Source of the DNA: Lutimaribacter saemankumensis | Lineage (GTDB): Bacteria > Pseudomonadota > Alphaproteobacteria > Rhodobacterales > Rhodobacteraceae | NCBI RefSeq assembly: GCF_900100005.1 | Contig: NZ_FNEB01000004.1 | Span: 62,001 to 126,000, forward strand | Reading direction: 5' to 3' | DNA length: 64,000 nucleotides | Shown here: positions 24,713 to 33,423 of the stretch, piece after piece | Layout: every line of letters starts with the position of its first letter | How positions within the stretch are numbered: position 1 is the first letter of the stretch | Position numbers and translations under genes: made by a program | The notes under the pieces: model-generated | Database searches by the model: none | What the model was told of the DNA's origin: nothing | The model's input: only the letters and a program-made list of their open reading frames with translations

Positions 24713-26662
24713 ATGCGTTTGCTGTTCAGGATCATCGGTTTCTTCATCGTCATGGCGCTGGTCGCCGTGGTGTCGCTGCTGTTGCTGCCAGGCGACCGCA
24801 TCGCCCGGATCGCGGCGGACCAGATCGAGGCGCAGACCGGGCGCGCGGTGACATTGTCCGGCGACACGCAGGTGAGTTTCTGGCCGGTTCTTGGCGTGTC
24901 GACCGGCAAGATGGCCATCGCCAATGCCGACTGGGCCCAGGGTGGCCCGATGATGGAGGCAGACAGCCTCAAGGTCGGCGTGGACATGGCAGCACTGATC
25001 GGCGGCAGCATCCGCATCACCGGGCTCGAGGCGGAAAACCCGGTGATCCGGCTGGAAACGGCGGCGGACGGGCGCGCGAACTGGCAGGTGGGCGTCGAGG
25101 GCGTCAGCCCCTCGGGCGTGTCTGACAGTGCGCCGAACCCGCTGTCGCTGACGCTGGACCGGGCGCTGATCACCAACGCGACGGTCAGCTACACCGACCG
25201 CGCGACCGGCGCGACCAGCGTCTACGAGGGCGTTGGCTTTGACATGCGCTGGCCCGATGCGGCGGGGGCCGCGGATTTTGTCCTGACGCTGCAACCGGGC
25301 GGCAGCCCGGTCGAGGTGACGGCGACGGTGCAGAATTTCGCCGGGCTGTTCGAGGGCGCAGCGCAGCCGATGGTCGCGCGGGCCAGGCTGGGGGGCGGCA
25401 GCGTGAGCTTTGACGGGCGCGGGGGGCCGGGTCTGTTCGCGCAGGGGCAGCTCAAGGCCGATCTGCCCGACACGGGCGCGGCGCTGGCTGCGCTTGGCGT
25501 AGGCGGGGTCGATATCCCGCGCGGGCTGGGCCGGGCGGTATCGCTGCAGGCGGGTCTGGATTTCAACGGCACCCGCGCGGTTCTGGACGGGATGTCGCTG
25601 GCGCTGGATTCCAACCGGCTGTCGGGCGCGGTGACGGTTGCGCTGCGGGACACGCCGCTGGTGACGGGGCGCCTTTCGGCGGGTGCGCTGGATCTGACGG
25701 CGCTGTCGGCCTCGAGCGGCAGCGGGGGCAGTGGCGGTGGGACGCCCAAGGCTGGCGGCGGCTGGCCCAGGGACCGGATCGACGCCAGCGGGCTGGCTGC
25801 CTTCGATGCCGATCTGACATTGGCGGCGCAATCGGTGGACCTTGGCCAGTTCAAGCTTGGCGCGACGGAAATCCGGGCGACCAACACCCAGTCGCGTGCG
25901 GTGTTCGATATCCAGCGCATGGCCGCCTATGGCGGGCAGATCGCAGGCGATTTCGTGATGAACAACCGCTCGGGCCTGTCGGTCGGCGGGCGGCTGCGGG
26001 CCACGGGTGTGGACATGAAGGCGCTGTTGACCGCCGCGGCGGGTATTTCGCGCTTCAAGGCCACCGGCGAGGCGCGGGTGGAATTCCTGGGCGTGGGCAA
26101 TTCTCTGGATGCGATCATGCGCTCGCTCAGCGGCAATGGCGGTTTTTCCACCGGGCGCGGGGTGATCGACGGGATCGACCTCGACCGGCTGATGCGCGGC
26201 GACATGACGACCGGCGGCACGACTGTTTTCGATGCGATGACGGCGAGCTTTACCATTGCCGGCGGGGTGCTGCGCAACGATGACCTGTCGATGGCGCTGC
26301 CCTTTGCCAAGGCGACGGGTCAGGGGCAGATCGACCTGGGCGGGCAGAGCATCGACTACACGGTGACGCCGATTTCGCTGACCGCGCGCGACGGGCGCGG
26401 GTTGCAGGTGCCGGTGCGGGTGCGCGGCCCCTGGGCCGACCCCAAGATCTCGATCGACCTGGAAAAGGCGGTGAAACAGAATTTCGAGGCCGAGATCGAC
26501 GCCAAGGAACAGGAAGTGAAGCAGAAGGTCGAGGACAAGATCACCGACAAGCTTGGCGTCGACAGGAATGCCGACCAGAGCGTCGAAGACGCGGTCAAGG
26601 ACAAGGTCGAAGACAAGCTCAAAGATGAGCTGAAAAAGGGCTTGGGCAAGCTGTTCGAGTGA
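24713..26662 (+). CDS. AsmA-family protein
   Basis: A 649-residue protein anchored by one N-terminal membrane helix (RLLFRIIGFFIVMALVAVV), with the AsmA start RIARIAADQIEAQTGRAVTLSGD and the C-terminal AsmA block (TTVFDAMTASFTIAGGVLRNDDL ... GQGQIDLGGQSIDYTV). AsmA-like proteins span the periplasm and act in phospholipid transport to, or assembly of, the outer membrane. A Gly/Ser-rich linker (SSGSGGSGGGTPKAGGG) lies near residue 345, and the last 65 residues are a highly charged Lys/Glu/Asp helix (KQKVEDKITDKLG and KDKVEDKLKDELKK), likely a coiled coil. Confidence 0.88.
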   Translation: MRLLFRIIGFFIVMALVAVVSLLLLPGDRIARIAADQIEAQTGRAVTLSGDTQVSFWPVLGVSTGKMAIANADWAQGGPMMEADSLKVGVDMAALIGGSIRITGLEAENPVIRLETAADGRANWQVGVEGVSPSGVSDSAPNPLSLTLDRALITNATVSYTDRATGATSVYEGVGFDMRWPDAAGAADFVLTLQPGGSPVEVTATVQNFAGLFEGAAQPMVARARLGGGSVSFDGRGGPGLFAQGQLKADLPDTGAALAALGVGGVDIPRGLGRAVSLQAGLDFNGTRAVLDGMSLALDSNRLSGAVTVALRDTPLVTGRLSAGALDLTALSASSGSGGSGGGTPKAGGGWPRDRIDASGLAAFDADLTLAAQSVDLGQFKLGATEIRATNTQSRAVFDIQRMAAYGGQIAGDFVMNNRSGLSVGGRLRATGVDMKALLTAAAGISRFKATGEARVEFLGVGNSLDAIMRSLSGNGGFSTGRGVIDGIDLDRLMRGDMTTGGTTVFDAMTASFTIAGGVLRNDDLSMALPFAKATGQGQIDLGGQSIDYTVTPISLTARDGRGLQVPVRVRGPWADPKISIDLEKAVKQNFEAEIDAKEQEVKQKVEDKITDKLGVDRNADQSVEDAVKDKVEDKLKDELKKGLGKLFE

Positions 26663-26752
26663 TCCGCGGCCATACCCGCAGAAATTGCTAGGAGATTGCG
26701 GACGCTCTTTTTACTGTAGGGTCATTGCACGAAGCGTTTCGGGGTTTTCCCA

Positions 26753-27340
26753 ATGACCGATTTGGAAAAGGAATTTCTGCTGGCGGAATATGCCACGCTG
26801 CGTGACGAGATCGCGGACCGGCAGGCCAAGACGTTTCAGATCATCACGGCGGGGCTGTTCGGGATTCCAAGCATCGTGGCCCTGGGCAAGGTCGTCGAGG
26901 ACGAGTTCAACGTGGGCGAGGCGCTGTTCCTGATGGCGCCGGCGATCGTGATCGTGTCGTGCTTTCTCTATGTGTCCCAGCACACCGGCATGATGCGGGC
27001 CGGGAGTTACATCCGCCACCATATCGAACCGCGGTTCCTGGCGGCAGGCAAGGGCTGGGAAAACTGGCTGGAGGACAAGGACAGCAAGGAACGTCTGCGT
27101 TCACGCCGGGTCGATGCGTATCTGAACATCTGCTTCTTTGTCGTCGTATGCCTTTATTTCATCGGTGCGATCATGGCGTTCTGGGAGTTCTCGGGCCCTC
27201 TGTTCGGGATTCCATCGCTCAATAGCTTCGTTGCCATCATTTATGTGATCCTGGGCATAGTCACCATCGGGGCGGCGGTGAACGAGGCGATGACGGGGCA
27301 CGACGGAAAACCCGCGGAATCATCCGGTTCGGAAAGCTGA
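26753..27340 (+). CDS. Four-helix membrane protein of unknown function
   Basis: A 195-residue protein with an amphipathic N-terminal helix (LEKEFLLAEYATLRDEIADRQ), two membrane helices (about 28-45 and 57-74), a cytoplasmic segment with YIRHHIEPRFLAAGKGWENWL, and two more helices (about 123-145 and 155-178). I recognise the YIRxxIEP..GWE pattern from uncharacterised membrane proteins in many bacteria but know no function. It ends directly at an intrinsic terminator and is convergent with argF. Confidence 0.75.
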   Translation: MTDLEKEFLLAEYATLRDEIADRQAKTFQIITAGLFGIPSIVALGKVVEDEFNVGEALFLMAPAIVIVSCFLYVSQHTGMMRAGSYIRHHIEPRFLAAGKGWENWLEDKDSKERLRSRRVDAYLNICFFVVVCLYFIGAIMAFWEFSGPLFGIPSLNSFVAIIYVILGIVTIGAAVNEAMTGHDGKPAESSGSES

Positions 27341-27341
27341 A

Positions 27342-27379
27342 GGGCCGCGCGCAGTTGCAGTGCGCACGGCCCATTTTTT
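27342..27379 (+). terminator. Intrinsic terminator after the four-helix membrane protein gene
   Basis: GGGCCG ... CGGCCC with an extra inner GCA/TGC pairing and a 7-base loop is followed by ATTTTTT. It starts one base after the stop codon. Confidence 0.85.
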
Positions 27380-27398
27380 GCAGTCGTTTCAGCGCCGG

Positions 27399-28325
27399 TC
27401 AGACGCCGAGGCACCAGCGCATGATGGCCTTTTGCGCGTGCAGCCGGTTTTCGGCCTCGTCGAAGATCACCGAATGCGGGCCGTCCATCACCTCGGAGGT
27501 CGCTTCGTCGTCGCGATGGGCGGGCAGGCAGTGCATGAACAGCGCGTCGGGTTTGGCGTGCGACATCAGCTCGGAATTGACCTGGTAGGGGCGCAGCTGG
27601 TTGTGCCGCCGTTCGCGGGCCGATTGCGGATCGTGCATCGACACCCAGGTATCGGTGACGACAAGATCGGCGCCTTCGACGGCCTTGACCGGGTCGCGCA
27701 CGATATCGACGTTGACGCCCTTGGCGCGGGCCTCTTCCACAAAGACCATCTCGGGGTCGAGCGGCGGCGGGCCGGTGAATGTCAGGTCGAACCCGAATTG
27801 CCCGGCCGCGTGGGCAAAGCTGGCAAAGACGTTGTTGCCGTCGCCCGACCACACGACCTTTTTGCCGGCGATGGGGCCGCGATGTTCCTCGAATGTCAGG
27901 ATATCGGCCATTATCTGGCAGGGATGGGAGCGGTTGGTCAGCCCGTTGATCACCGGAACGTCGGCGTATTCGGCCATTTCCAGAAGGGTCTGTTCCTCGA
28001 ATGTGCGGATCATGATCATGTCGACATAGCGCGACAGAACGCGGGCGGTGTCGGCGATGGTTTCGCCGTGGCCGAGCTGCATGTCGGCGCCTGACAGCAC
28101 CATGGTTTCGCCGCCCATCTGGCGCACGCCCACGTCAAAGCTGACGCGCGTCCGGGTCGAGGGTTTTTCGAAGATCAGCGCCACCATGTGGCCGGCCAGC
28201 GGCTGGTCGTCGTCGGGGCTGCCCTTGGGCCGGCCGTTGCGCGCGTCCTTCATGGCGCGTGCGGTGTCGATCATGGACCTGAGTGCGGTGGTGTCGGTCT
28301 TGTTGATGTCGAGAAAATGCTTCAT
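27399..28325 (-). CDS. argF: Ornithine carbamoyltransferase
   Basis: Makes citrulline from ornithine and carbamoyl phosphate in arginine synthesis. The 308-residue enzyme has the carbamoyl-phosphate motif STRTR (residues 56-60), the HPCQ motif ([10 protein letters not shown]) and the ornithine-binding HCLPAHR loop. ATG 28325 follows AAAGGAAA; an upstream in-frame extension would run into the dispersed repeat. It follows argD in the same direction with a 90-base gap filled by repeat copy B. Confidence 0.96.
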   Translation of the reverse strand: MKHFLDINKTDTTALRSMIDTARAMKDARNGRPKGSPDDDQPLAGHMVALIFEKPSTRTRVSFDVGVRQMGGETMVLSGADMQLGHGETIADTARVLSRYVDMIMIRTFEEQTLLEMAEYADVPVINGLTNRSHPCQIMADILTFEEHRGPIAGKKVVWSGDGNNVFASFAHAAGQFGFDLTFTGPPPLDPEMVFVEEARAKGVNVDIVRDPVKAVEGADLVVTDTWVSMHDPQSARERRHNQLRPYQVNSELMSHAKPDALFMHCLPAHRDDEATSEVMDGPHSVIFDEAENRLHAQKAIMRWCLGV

Positions 28326-28342
28326 GTCGTTCGTTTCCTTTT

Positions 28343-28415
28343 GGGGGGCAGGGGGCGTTGCCCCCTCTTGGCCCATGGGGCCAATTCACCCCCGAGTATT
28401 TCCGGCAAGATGAAG
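28343..28415 (-). repeat. Dispersed intergenic repeat, copy B (long form)
   Basis: Read on the minus strand it starts CTTCATCTTGCC, then GGAAATACTCGGGGG, TGAATTGGCC, GGCCAAGAGGGGGC and GCCCCC. It lies between argD and argF, inside what should be one operon. Confidence 0.8.
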
Positions 28416-28416
28416 A

Positions 28417-29592
28417 TCAGGCTGCGCCAACCTGCGCCGCGGCCTTGTCGAGGCGGGACAGCGCCTCGGCCGCTTCGTCGGCAGAGAGCGTCAGGGGCGG
28501 CAGCAGTCGGATCACGTTGTCGGCGGCAGGCACGGTGATGACGGCGTTGTCATAGCCGGCCTTGACCACGTCGGCATTGGGGGCCTTGCACTTGATGCCC
28601 AGCATCAGGCCGGTGCCGCGGACTTCTTCAAAGACGTCGGGATGCGCGGCGACCAGCCCTTCGAGGCCCTGGCGGAGCTGCCCCGCGACGCGGTTGACCT
28701 GTGAAAGGAAACCGGGGTCTGCCACATGGTCCATCACCGCGCAGCCCACGGCGCAGGCCAGCGGGTTGCCGCCATAGGTCGAGCCGTGGGTGCCCGCCGT
28801 CATGCCGCTGGCGGCATCCTCGGTCGCGAGCACCGCGCCCAGCGGGAAGCCGCCGCCGATGCCCTTGGCGACCATCATGATGTCGGGGGTGATGCCGGCC
28901 CATTCATGGGCGAACAGCTTGCCGGTGCGGCCCATGCCGCACTGCACCTCGTCGAGCACCAGCAGCGCGCCGGTTTCGTCGCACAGGTCGCGCAGCCCCT
29001 TGAGGCACTGGTCGGGCAGCGGGCGGATGCCGCCTTCGCCCTGCACCGGTTCGATGAGGATGGCGGCGGTGCGGTCGGTCACGGCGGCGCGCAGCGCGTC
29101 GTGGTCGCCCCAGGGCAGGTGGGTAAAGCCGGGCATCAGCGGGCCGAAGCCCTTGGTCATCTTTTCTGATCCGGCCGCGGCTATGGCCGCGGTCGAGCGG
29201 CCGTGGAAGGAACCCGCGAAGGTGACGATCTCGATCCTTTCGGGGTCGCCCTTTTCGTACCAGTACTTGCGCACCATCTTGACGGCGAGTTCACAGCTTT
29301 CGGTGCCGGAATTGGTAAAGAAAACCGTGTCGCCGAAGGTGTGTTCGACCAGCCGGTCGGCCAGCGCCTGCTGCTGCGGGATCTGGTAGAGGTTCGAGAC
29401 ATGCCACAGCTTTTCGGCCTGATCCGTCAGCGCCTTGACCAGCGCGGGATGGGCATGGCCCAGGGCATTCACCGCGATGCCGGCGCCGAGATCCAGAAAA
29501 CGTCGCCCATCCGCCGTCAGCAGCCAGCTGCCCTCGCCCTTGACGAACTCAAGCGGGGCCCGGGAATAGGTCGGCAGAATACTGGGGATCAT
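28417..29592 (-). CDS. argD: Acetylornithine aminotransferase
   Basis: PLP aminotransferase making N-acetylornithine from the semialdehyde in arginine synthesis (it often also serves lysine synthesis). From ATG 29592 it has 391 residues; AAAGGA is spaced 8 bases away, whereas the in-frame ATG at 29601 sits against the ribosome site. Class III motifs: [38 protein letters not shown] and the PLP lysine in [15 protein letters not shown]. argF follows. Confidence 0.95.
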   Translation of the reverse strand: MIPSILPTYSRAPLEFVKGEGSWLLTADGRRFLDLGAGIAVNALGHAHPALVKALTDQAEKLWHVSNLYQIPQQQALADRLVEHTFGDTVFFTNSGTESCELAVKMVRKYWYEKGDPERIEIVTFAGSFHGRSTAAIAAAGSEKMTKGFGPLMPGFTHLPWGDHDALRAAVTDRTAAILIEPVQGEGGIRPLPDQCLKGLRDLCDETGALLVLDEVQCGMGRTGKLFAHEWAGITPDIMMVAKGIGGGFPLGAVLATEDAASGMTAGTHGSTYGGNPLACAVGCAVMDHVADPGFLSQVNRVAGQLRQGLEGLVAAHPDVFEEVRGTGLMLGIKCKAPNADVVKAGYDNAVITVPAADNVIRLLPPLTLSADEAAEALSRLDKAAAQVGAA

Positions 29593-29809
29593 GGCGATCA
29601 TCCTTTGGTGAAAAAGAAGCCAACTGAGTGCCTTACGGCACGGGCTTCGTCAAGGTTTTCGGGAGTTTGCGCAATCCTGCGCGGGTGACAACGAAAAACG
29701 GACGTCAGGCGCGGGTGCGTCGGCGTCGGATGGCGGGGATATGGGCCAGCGTCGTCATGGCGTGTCGCTTAGAGGGTTTTTCGCGCCCTGCCAAGCGAAA
29801 ACGCGCAAG

Positions 29810-29837
29810 GGCCGCGCGACGGCGGCCCCGCGCGGCC
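29810..29837 (-). terminator. Strong hairpin after the ABC-2 permease gene
   Basis: GGCCGCGCG and CGCGCGGCC form a perfect 9-base stem next to the stop codon on the minus strand, followed a few bases later by GTTTTC. Probably a terminator. The rest of 29593-29809 shows no convincing gene. Confidence 0.5.
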
Positions 29838-30638
29838 TTATGCCTTGAGCCGGTAGCCGCGGCGGAACATGTCCCAGGCCAGGATGCCGACCGCCAGCGT
29901 GAAGCCGGTGACGACCGCAAGGCCAAGCCAGGGCGAGCTGTCGGAAATGCCCAGCATGCCATAGCGCCCGCCGTCGATGATGTAGAACACCGGGTTGGCG
30001 TGGGTGATTTCGCGCAGGCCGGCGGGCAGCGCCTCGACCGAGTAGAAGGTGCCCGACAGGAAGGCCAGCGGCGTGACCACGAAATTGGTGATCGCGGCCA
30101 TCTGGTCGAATTTCTGCGCGATCACCCCTGCAACGACGCCCATTGCCCCCATCATGGCCGAGCCCATGACCACGAAGACCAGCATAACAAGCGGGTGCTG
30201 CGGGGTGATGCCGAGAAACAGCCAGACCCCCAGCGCGATCGGCAGAGCCACGAACAGCCCGCGCCCGACACCGCCCGCGATGTAACCCAGCACCAGTTCC
30301 AGCGGCGACAGCGGCGGCATCAGCGTATCCACGATATTGCCCTGCACCTTGGAGCCCACCAGCGAGGACGAGGTATTCGCGAAGGAGTTCTGGATCACCG
30401 TCATCATCATCAGCCCCGGCGCGATGAAGGTGGTGAATGCCACGCCCATGACGTCGCCGCGGGTCGGGCCGATGGCGATGGTGAAGATCACCAGGAACAG
30501 CCCCGCCGTCACCAGCGGCGCAACCAGCGTCTGCATCCAGATCGCGGTAAAGCGCTGCACCTCGCGCAGGGCCAGCGTGTAAAGCCCCAGCCAGTTCATG
30601 CGCCCAAAGCGGCGCGCGCCCATTTCGGTTCCGGCCAT
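29838..30638 (-). CDS. ABC-2 type transporter permease
   Basis: A 266-residue ABC-2 permease with six hydrophobic segments and the family block NTSSSLVGSKVQGNIVDTLMPPLSPLEL; the C-terminal LPAGLREITHANPVFYIIDGGRYGMLG motif is also typical. ABC-2 permeases export polysaccharides, drugs or lipids and need an ATPase partner, which is not encoded beside it. ATG 30638 follows GGGGGA. The gene is divergent from gcrA. Confidence 0.87.
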   Translation of the reverse strand: MAGTEMGARRFGRMNWLGLYTLALREVQRFTAIWMQTLVAPLVTAGLFLVIFTIAIGPTRGDVMGVAFTTFIAPGLMMMTVIQNSFANTSSSLVGSKVQGNIVDTLMPPLSPLELVLGYIAGGVGRGLFVALPIALGVWLFLGITPQHPLVMLVFVVMGSAMMGAMGVVAGVIAQKFDQMAAITNFVVTPLAFLSGTFYSVEALPAGLREITHANPVFYIIDGGRYGMLGISDSSPWLGLAVVTGFTLAVGILAWDMFRRGYRLKA

Positions 30639-30665
30639 TGTGTCCCCCTGTCGCGATTCGGTGCC

Positions 30666-30693
30666 TTGTAACTCGGTCACGGATGCTTAGAAT
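30666..30693 (+). promoter_or_regulatory. Candidate promoter of gcrA
   Basis: TTGTAA (30666-30671) and TAGAAT (30688-30693) are 16 bases apart, giving a leader of about 70 bases before the gcrA ATG. Confidence 0.5.
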
Positions 30694-30716
30694 AGGGGCA
30701 ACCGAAATTGAAAGAG

Positions 30717-30744
30717 GGCGGTCGGCGCGTGCGGGCCGCCTTTT
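30717..30744 (+). promoter_or_regulatory. Terminator-like hairpin in the gcrA leader
   Basis: GGCGGUC and GGCCGCC pair over 7 bases (one G-U) around a 10-base loop and are followed by UUUU. It lies between the predicted promoter and the gcrA ATG, and no plus-strand gene ends upstream, so it is a candidate attenuator. It could also be a chance GC-rich hairpin. Confidence 0.35.
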
Positions 30745-30770
30745 GATCTCATAACACCGGGTGAGCGACC

Positions 30771-31352
30771 ATGTCCTGGACCGATGAACGCGTCGAGCTG
30801 TTGAAGAAAATGTGGGGCGAGGGCCAGTCGGCCAGCCAGATCGCCAAGGAACTGGGCGGCGTGACCCGCAACGCCGTGATCGGCAAGGTGCACCGCCTGG
30901 GCCTGTCGAACCGGTCGGGCGGTGGCGGCACCGCCAAGGCCGAGACAAAGCCCAAGGCCGAGGCCAAGGCAAAGCCGGCGGCCAAGACGACCAAGAAGCC
31001 GTCGGCGCCCGAAGCGGCAAAACCGGTGCCCGAGCCCAAGGCCGAGGCGCGTCCGGCGCCGACGCCCGCGCGCAAGCAGATCATTCCCGCGGGCCAGCCG
31101 CTGCCGCCGCAGCCTTCGGCGAACGAAATCGACCCCGCGGCGCTGGCCAAGGTCAGCGAGATCGAAAAGAAAGCCAAGAAGCTGACGCTGATGGAGCTGA
31201 CCGAACGGACCTGCAAATGGCCCGTGGGCGACCCCGCGACCGAGGATTTCTGGTTCTGCGGCCTTCCCGTGCAACAGGGTAAGCCCTATTGCGAGGCGCA
31301 TGTCGGCGTGGCGTTCCAACCGATGTCGAGCCGACGCGACCGTCGCCGGTAA
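30771..31352 (+). CDS. gcrA: GcrA cell-cycle regulator
   Basis: GcrA binds sigma-70 RNA polymerase and activates promoters with methylated GANTC sites in alphaproteobacteria. The 193-residue protein has the N-terminal helix-turn-helix MSWTDERVELLKKMWGEGQS ... GVTRNAVIGKVHRLGL (residues 1-45), a long Ala/Pro/Lys-rich linker (about 50-110) and the C-terminal sigma-interacting domain with CKWPVGDP, FCGLP and KPYCEAH. The linker is longer than in Caulobacter GcrA. A possible attenuator-like hairpin lies in its leader. Confidence 0.95.
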   Translation: MSWTDERVELLKKMWGEGQSASQIAKELGGVTRNAVIGKVHRLGLSNRSGGGGTAKAETKPKAEAKAKPAAKTTKKPSAPEAAKPVPEPKAEARPAPTPARKQIIPAGQPLPPQPSANEIDPAALAKVSEIEKKAKKLTLMELTERTCKWPVGDPATEDFWFCGLPVQQGKPYCEAHVGVAFQPMSSRRDRRR

Positions 31353-31363
31353 GGCGGCCGGGC

Positions 31364-31711
31364 GTGCGGCGCTTTTCCCTTTCGCCCCTTGCCCGGTGGC
31401 TTGTGCTGCTGGTGCTGCCGGTCTTTGCGCTGTCCGTGGCGTTGATGCCGCAGGCCGCATCCGCACATCTTGCAAAACCGCAGGCGGCAATCGCCGCCAT
31501 GGGCCATGACGCGGGCATGGGCGCATGCCCCGAATGTGACGCCGCGGGCGATGGCTGTGCGCAGGTTTGCGCGTTGTGTCACGTAATGTCGCCCGAAGTC
31601 GCGGCCGCTGCCGTGCCGGGGCATCGTGCGCGCGCGGTGTTGCCATCCGCCCGGCAGGACCAGCCGGGTCCGCGTGCCGACGTGCCAAGCCCGCCACCGC
31701 GCTTTTCCTGA
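31364..31711 (+). CDS. Small exported cysteine-rich protein, possible DUF2946-like
   Basis: Starting at GTG 31364 (AAGGCGG upstream) this encodes 115 residues: a basic start, a hydrophobic signal segment (WLVLLVLPVFALSVALMPQAASA), a His/Met-containing stretch (MGHDAGMG) and CPECDAAGDGCAQVCALCH with five cysteines. A short distance from gcrA (12 bases), it is followed by a copper-type DUF411 gene. The Cys/His/Met content suggests metal binding, but the family call is tentative. A start within gcrA is also possible. Confidence 0.55.
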   Translation: MRRFSLSPLARWLVLLVLPVFALSVALMPQAASAHLAKPQAAIAAMGHDAGMGACPECDAAGDGCAQVCALCHVMSPEVAAAAVPGHRARAVLPSARQDQPGPRADVPSPPPRFS

Positions 31712-31778
31712 TCCGACCTGTTCCACTGGCGGGCCGTTGTCCCGCCTGAAACCTGTTCGTATCAGAAAGAGAACCGAT

Positions 31779-32246
31779 ATGTATCATTCCACAGTTTCGC
31801 GCCGGTCACTGCTGACCGGTCTTGCCGCCACGGTCGCGGTGCTTTCCCCTGTCGCCACGCTGGCGCAGGCAGACCGCGTGTTGCGCGTGACCAAGACGCC
31901 CACCTGCGGCTGTTGCGGGGCCTGGGTCGACATGGCCCGCGCCCACGGCTTTGCCGTCGAGGTGACCGATACCTATGACTATGCCGGCATGAAAACCGCG
32001 GCAGGTGTGCCGGACACCCTGCTGTCGTGCCACACCGCCACGATCGGCGGCTACGTGGTCGAAGGGCATGTGCCCTTTGCCGCGATCGACCACATGCTTG
32101 AGACCCGGCCGGACATCGTGGGCATTTCCGTGCCCGAGATGCCCTCCGATTCGCCGGGCATGGGCGGCGGGCGTGACGCGATCGTTCCGGTGACGGCCTG
32201 GGGCCGGTCGGCCGGTGCGGGCGCGCCTTACATCTTCGCCAAGTAA
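31779..32246 (+). CDS. DUF411 family protein (copper-related), exported
   Basis: A 155-residue protein with a twin-Arg-like start (SRRSLLTGLAAT) and a signal peptide ending LAQA. The mature domain has the DUF411 core: TKTPTCGCCGAWV, LLSCHTATIGGYVVEGHVP and the C-terminal SPGMGGG. DUF411 proteins occur in copper resistance clusters and are thought to bind metal through the CxCC and Cys/His motifs. It follows a small Cys-rich exported protein by 67 bases. Confidence 0.85.
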   Translation: MYHSTVSRRSLLTGLAATVAVLSPVATLAQADRVLRVTKTPTCGCCGAWVDMARAHGFAVEVTDTYDYAGMKTAAGVPDTLLSCHTATIGGYVVEGHVPFAAIDHMLETRPDIVGISVPEMPSDSPGMGGGRDAIVPVTAWGRSAGAGAPYIFAK

Positions 32247-32284
32247 CAGTGGCTTCGGGCGCTCCGGTTGCGGGGCGCCCGGGT

Positions 32285-33355
32285 TCAGCGGCGCGAGAGG
32301 ATGAACCACTCGCCCACGTTCTCGCGGGTGATGTAGCCCAGGAAATGGCCCTTGGCGTCGGTTACGGCCACGCCCGGCATACCGGATTGCATCGCGTCCA
32401 GCACGTCGTCCATCGGCGCATCGAGCCGCAGGGCGGGAATGTCCTGCGTCATCGCGCCCGAGACGGGATCGGCGCGGTGGTCGTTCTGGATCGCGGCGAT
32501 GATGGCGTTGCGGGTCAGGATGCCCTGAAGGTGGCCATCGGCGTCGATCACCGGAAATTCGGCCTGTGTGGTGCGCAGAACCGCAGCGGCCGCCGTGTCG
32601 AGCGTGTCACCGGGGGACAGCGCCTCGAACTGGGTGATCATCGCGTCACGTGCGCGGGCATCGTGCGCCCGGCCGCGCAGCGCGGCGTCAGAGCTTTCGG
32701 CCCCGGCCGCAAAAAAGATGAACACCGCGATCAGCACCAGCAGCGGGCTGCCACCGGTCAGGCCGAGGAAGCCGAACAGGAACGCCATCGCCTGTCCGAC
32801 CTGTGCGGCGATCTGCGTGGCCCGCACCCTGTCCATGAACAGCGCCAGCACCGCGCGGAACACCCGCCCGCCATCCATCGGGAAGGACGGGATCATGTTG
32901 AACAGCACCAGCATCAGGTTCACCGCCGCAAGGCGTTGCAGAAAGCCCTGGGTCGGATCTTCGAGCGATTGCAGCACGTTGAGCTGCATGCTTGCGCCCA
33001 GGACCACCGTCAGCACCAGCCAGATCACCACGTTCACCGCAGGCCCGGCCAGCGCCACCAGGATTTCCTGACGCGGGTCTTCGGGGATGCGTTCCAGCCT
33101 TGCCATGCCGCCGATGGGCAGCAGCGTGATGTCGGGGGTTTTCACGCCGAACCGGCGGGCCATCGTGACGTGGCCGAACTCGTGCAGCACCACACATGTG
33201 AAAAGCGCCAGGATGAAGGCCACGTTTTCCAGCGCGGCGGCGGGGCCTTCGGCACCCCAGGCCGCGACCAGAACCCAGGCCAGCAGCAGGAAAAAGGTTG
33301 CGTGGATGCGGATCTCGGTGCCGCGGATCGTTCCGATGGGAAAGGACCAGTGCAT
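32285..33355 (-). CDS. Site-2-type M50 metalloprotease with CBS domains
   Basis: A 356-residue intramembrane zinc protease. The metal site is VVLHEFGHV in the second helix and the distal ligand is in NMIPSFPMDGGRVFRA. Six hydrophobic segments occupy residues 15-225. Two CBS repeats follow (about 240-350), which usually bind adenylate ligands and regulate activity. Family members (SpoIVFB/Rv-like) cleave membrane-bound anti-sigma or pro-sigma factors; the target here is unknown. It is downstream of hrpB on the same strand. Confidence 0.9.
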   Translation of the reverse strand: MHWSFPIGTIRGTEIRIHATFFLLLAWVLVAAWGAEGPAAALENVAFILALFTCVVLHEFGHVTMARRFGVKTPDITLLPIGGMARLERIPEDPRQEILVALAGPAVNVVIWLVLTVVLGASMQLNVLQSLEDPTQGFLQRLAAVNLMLVLFNMIPSFPMDGGRVFRAVLALFMDRVRATQIAAQVGQAMAFLFGFLGLTGGSPLLVLIAVFIFFAAGAESSDAALRGRAHDARARDAMITQFEALSPGDTLDTAAAAVLRTTQAEFPVIDADGHLQGILTRNAIIAAIQNDHRADPVSGAMTQDIPALRLDAPMDDVLDAMQSGMPGVAVTDAKGHFLGYITRENVGEWFILSRR

Positions 33356-33423
33356 TGGGTGCCCCCTTTTGGCTTGGCCCGATTTTGGAGGGGCTGGCGG
33401 CGAAAGGCAAAGGGCAAATGGCC

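Noticed and set aside
29706-29759. 17-residue basic frame MTTLAHIPAIRRRRTRA between argD and the ABC-2 permease gene
   Set aside because: No convincing ribosome site or terminator; Arg-rich frames are common by chance at this G+C.
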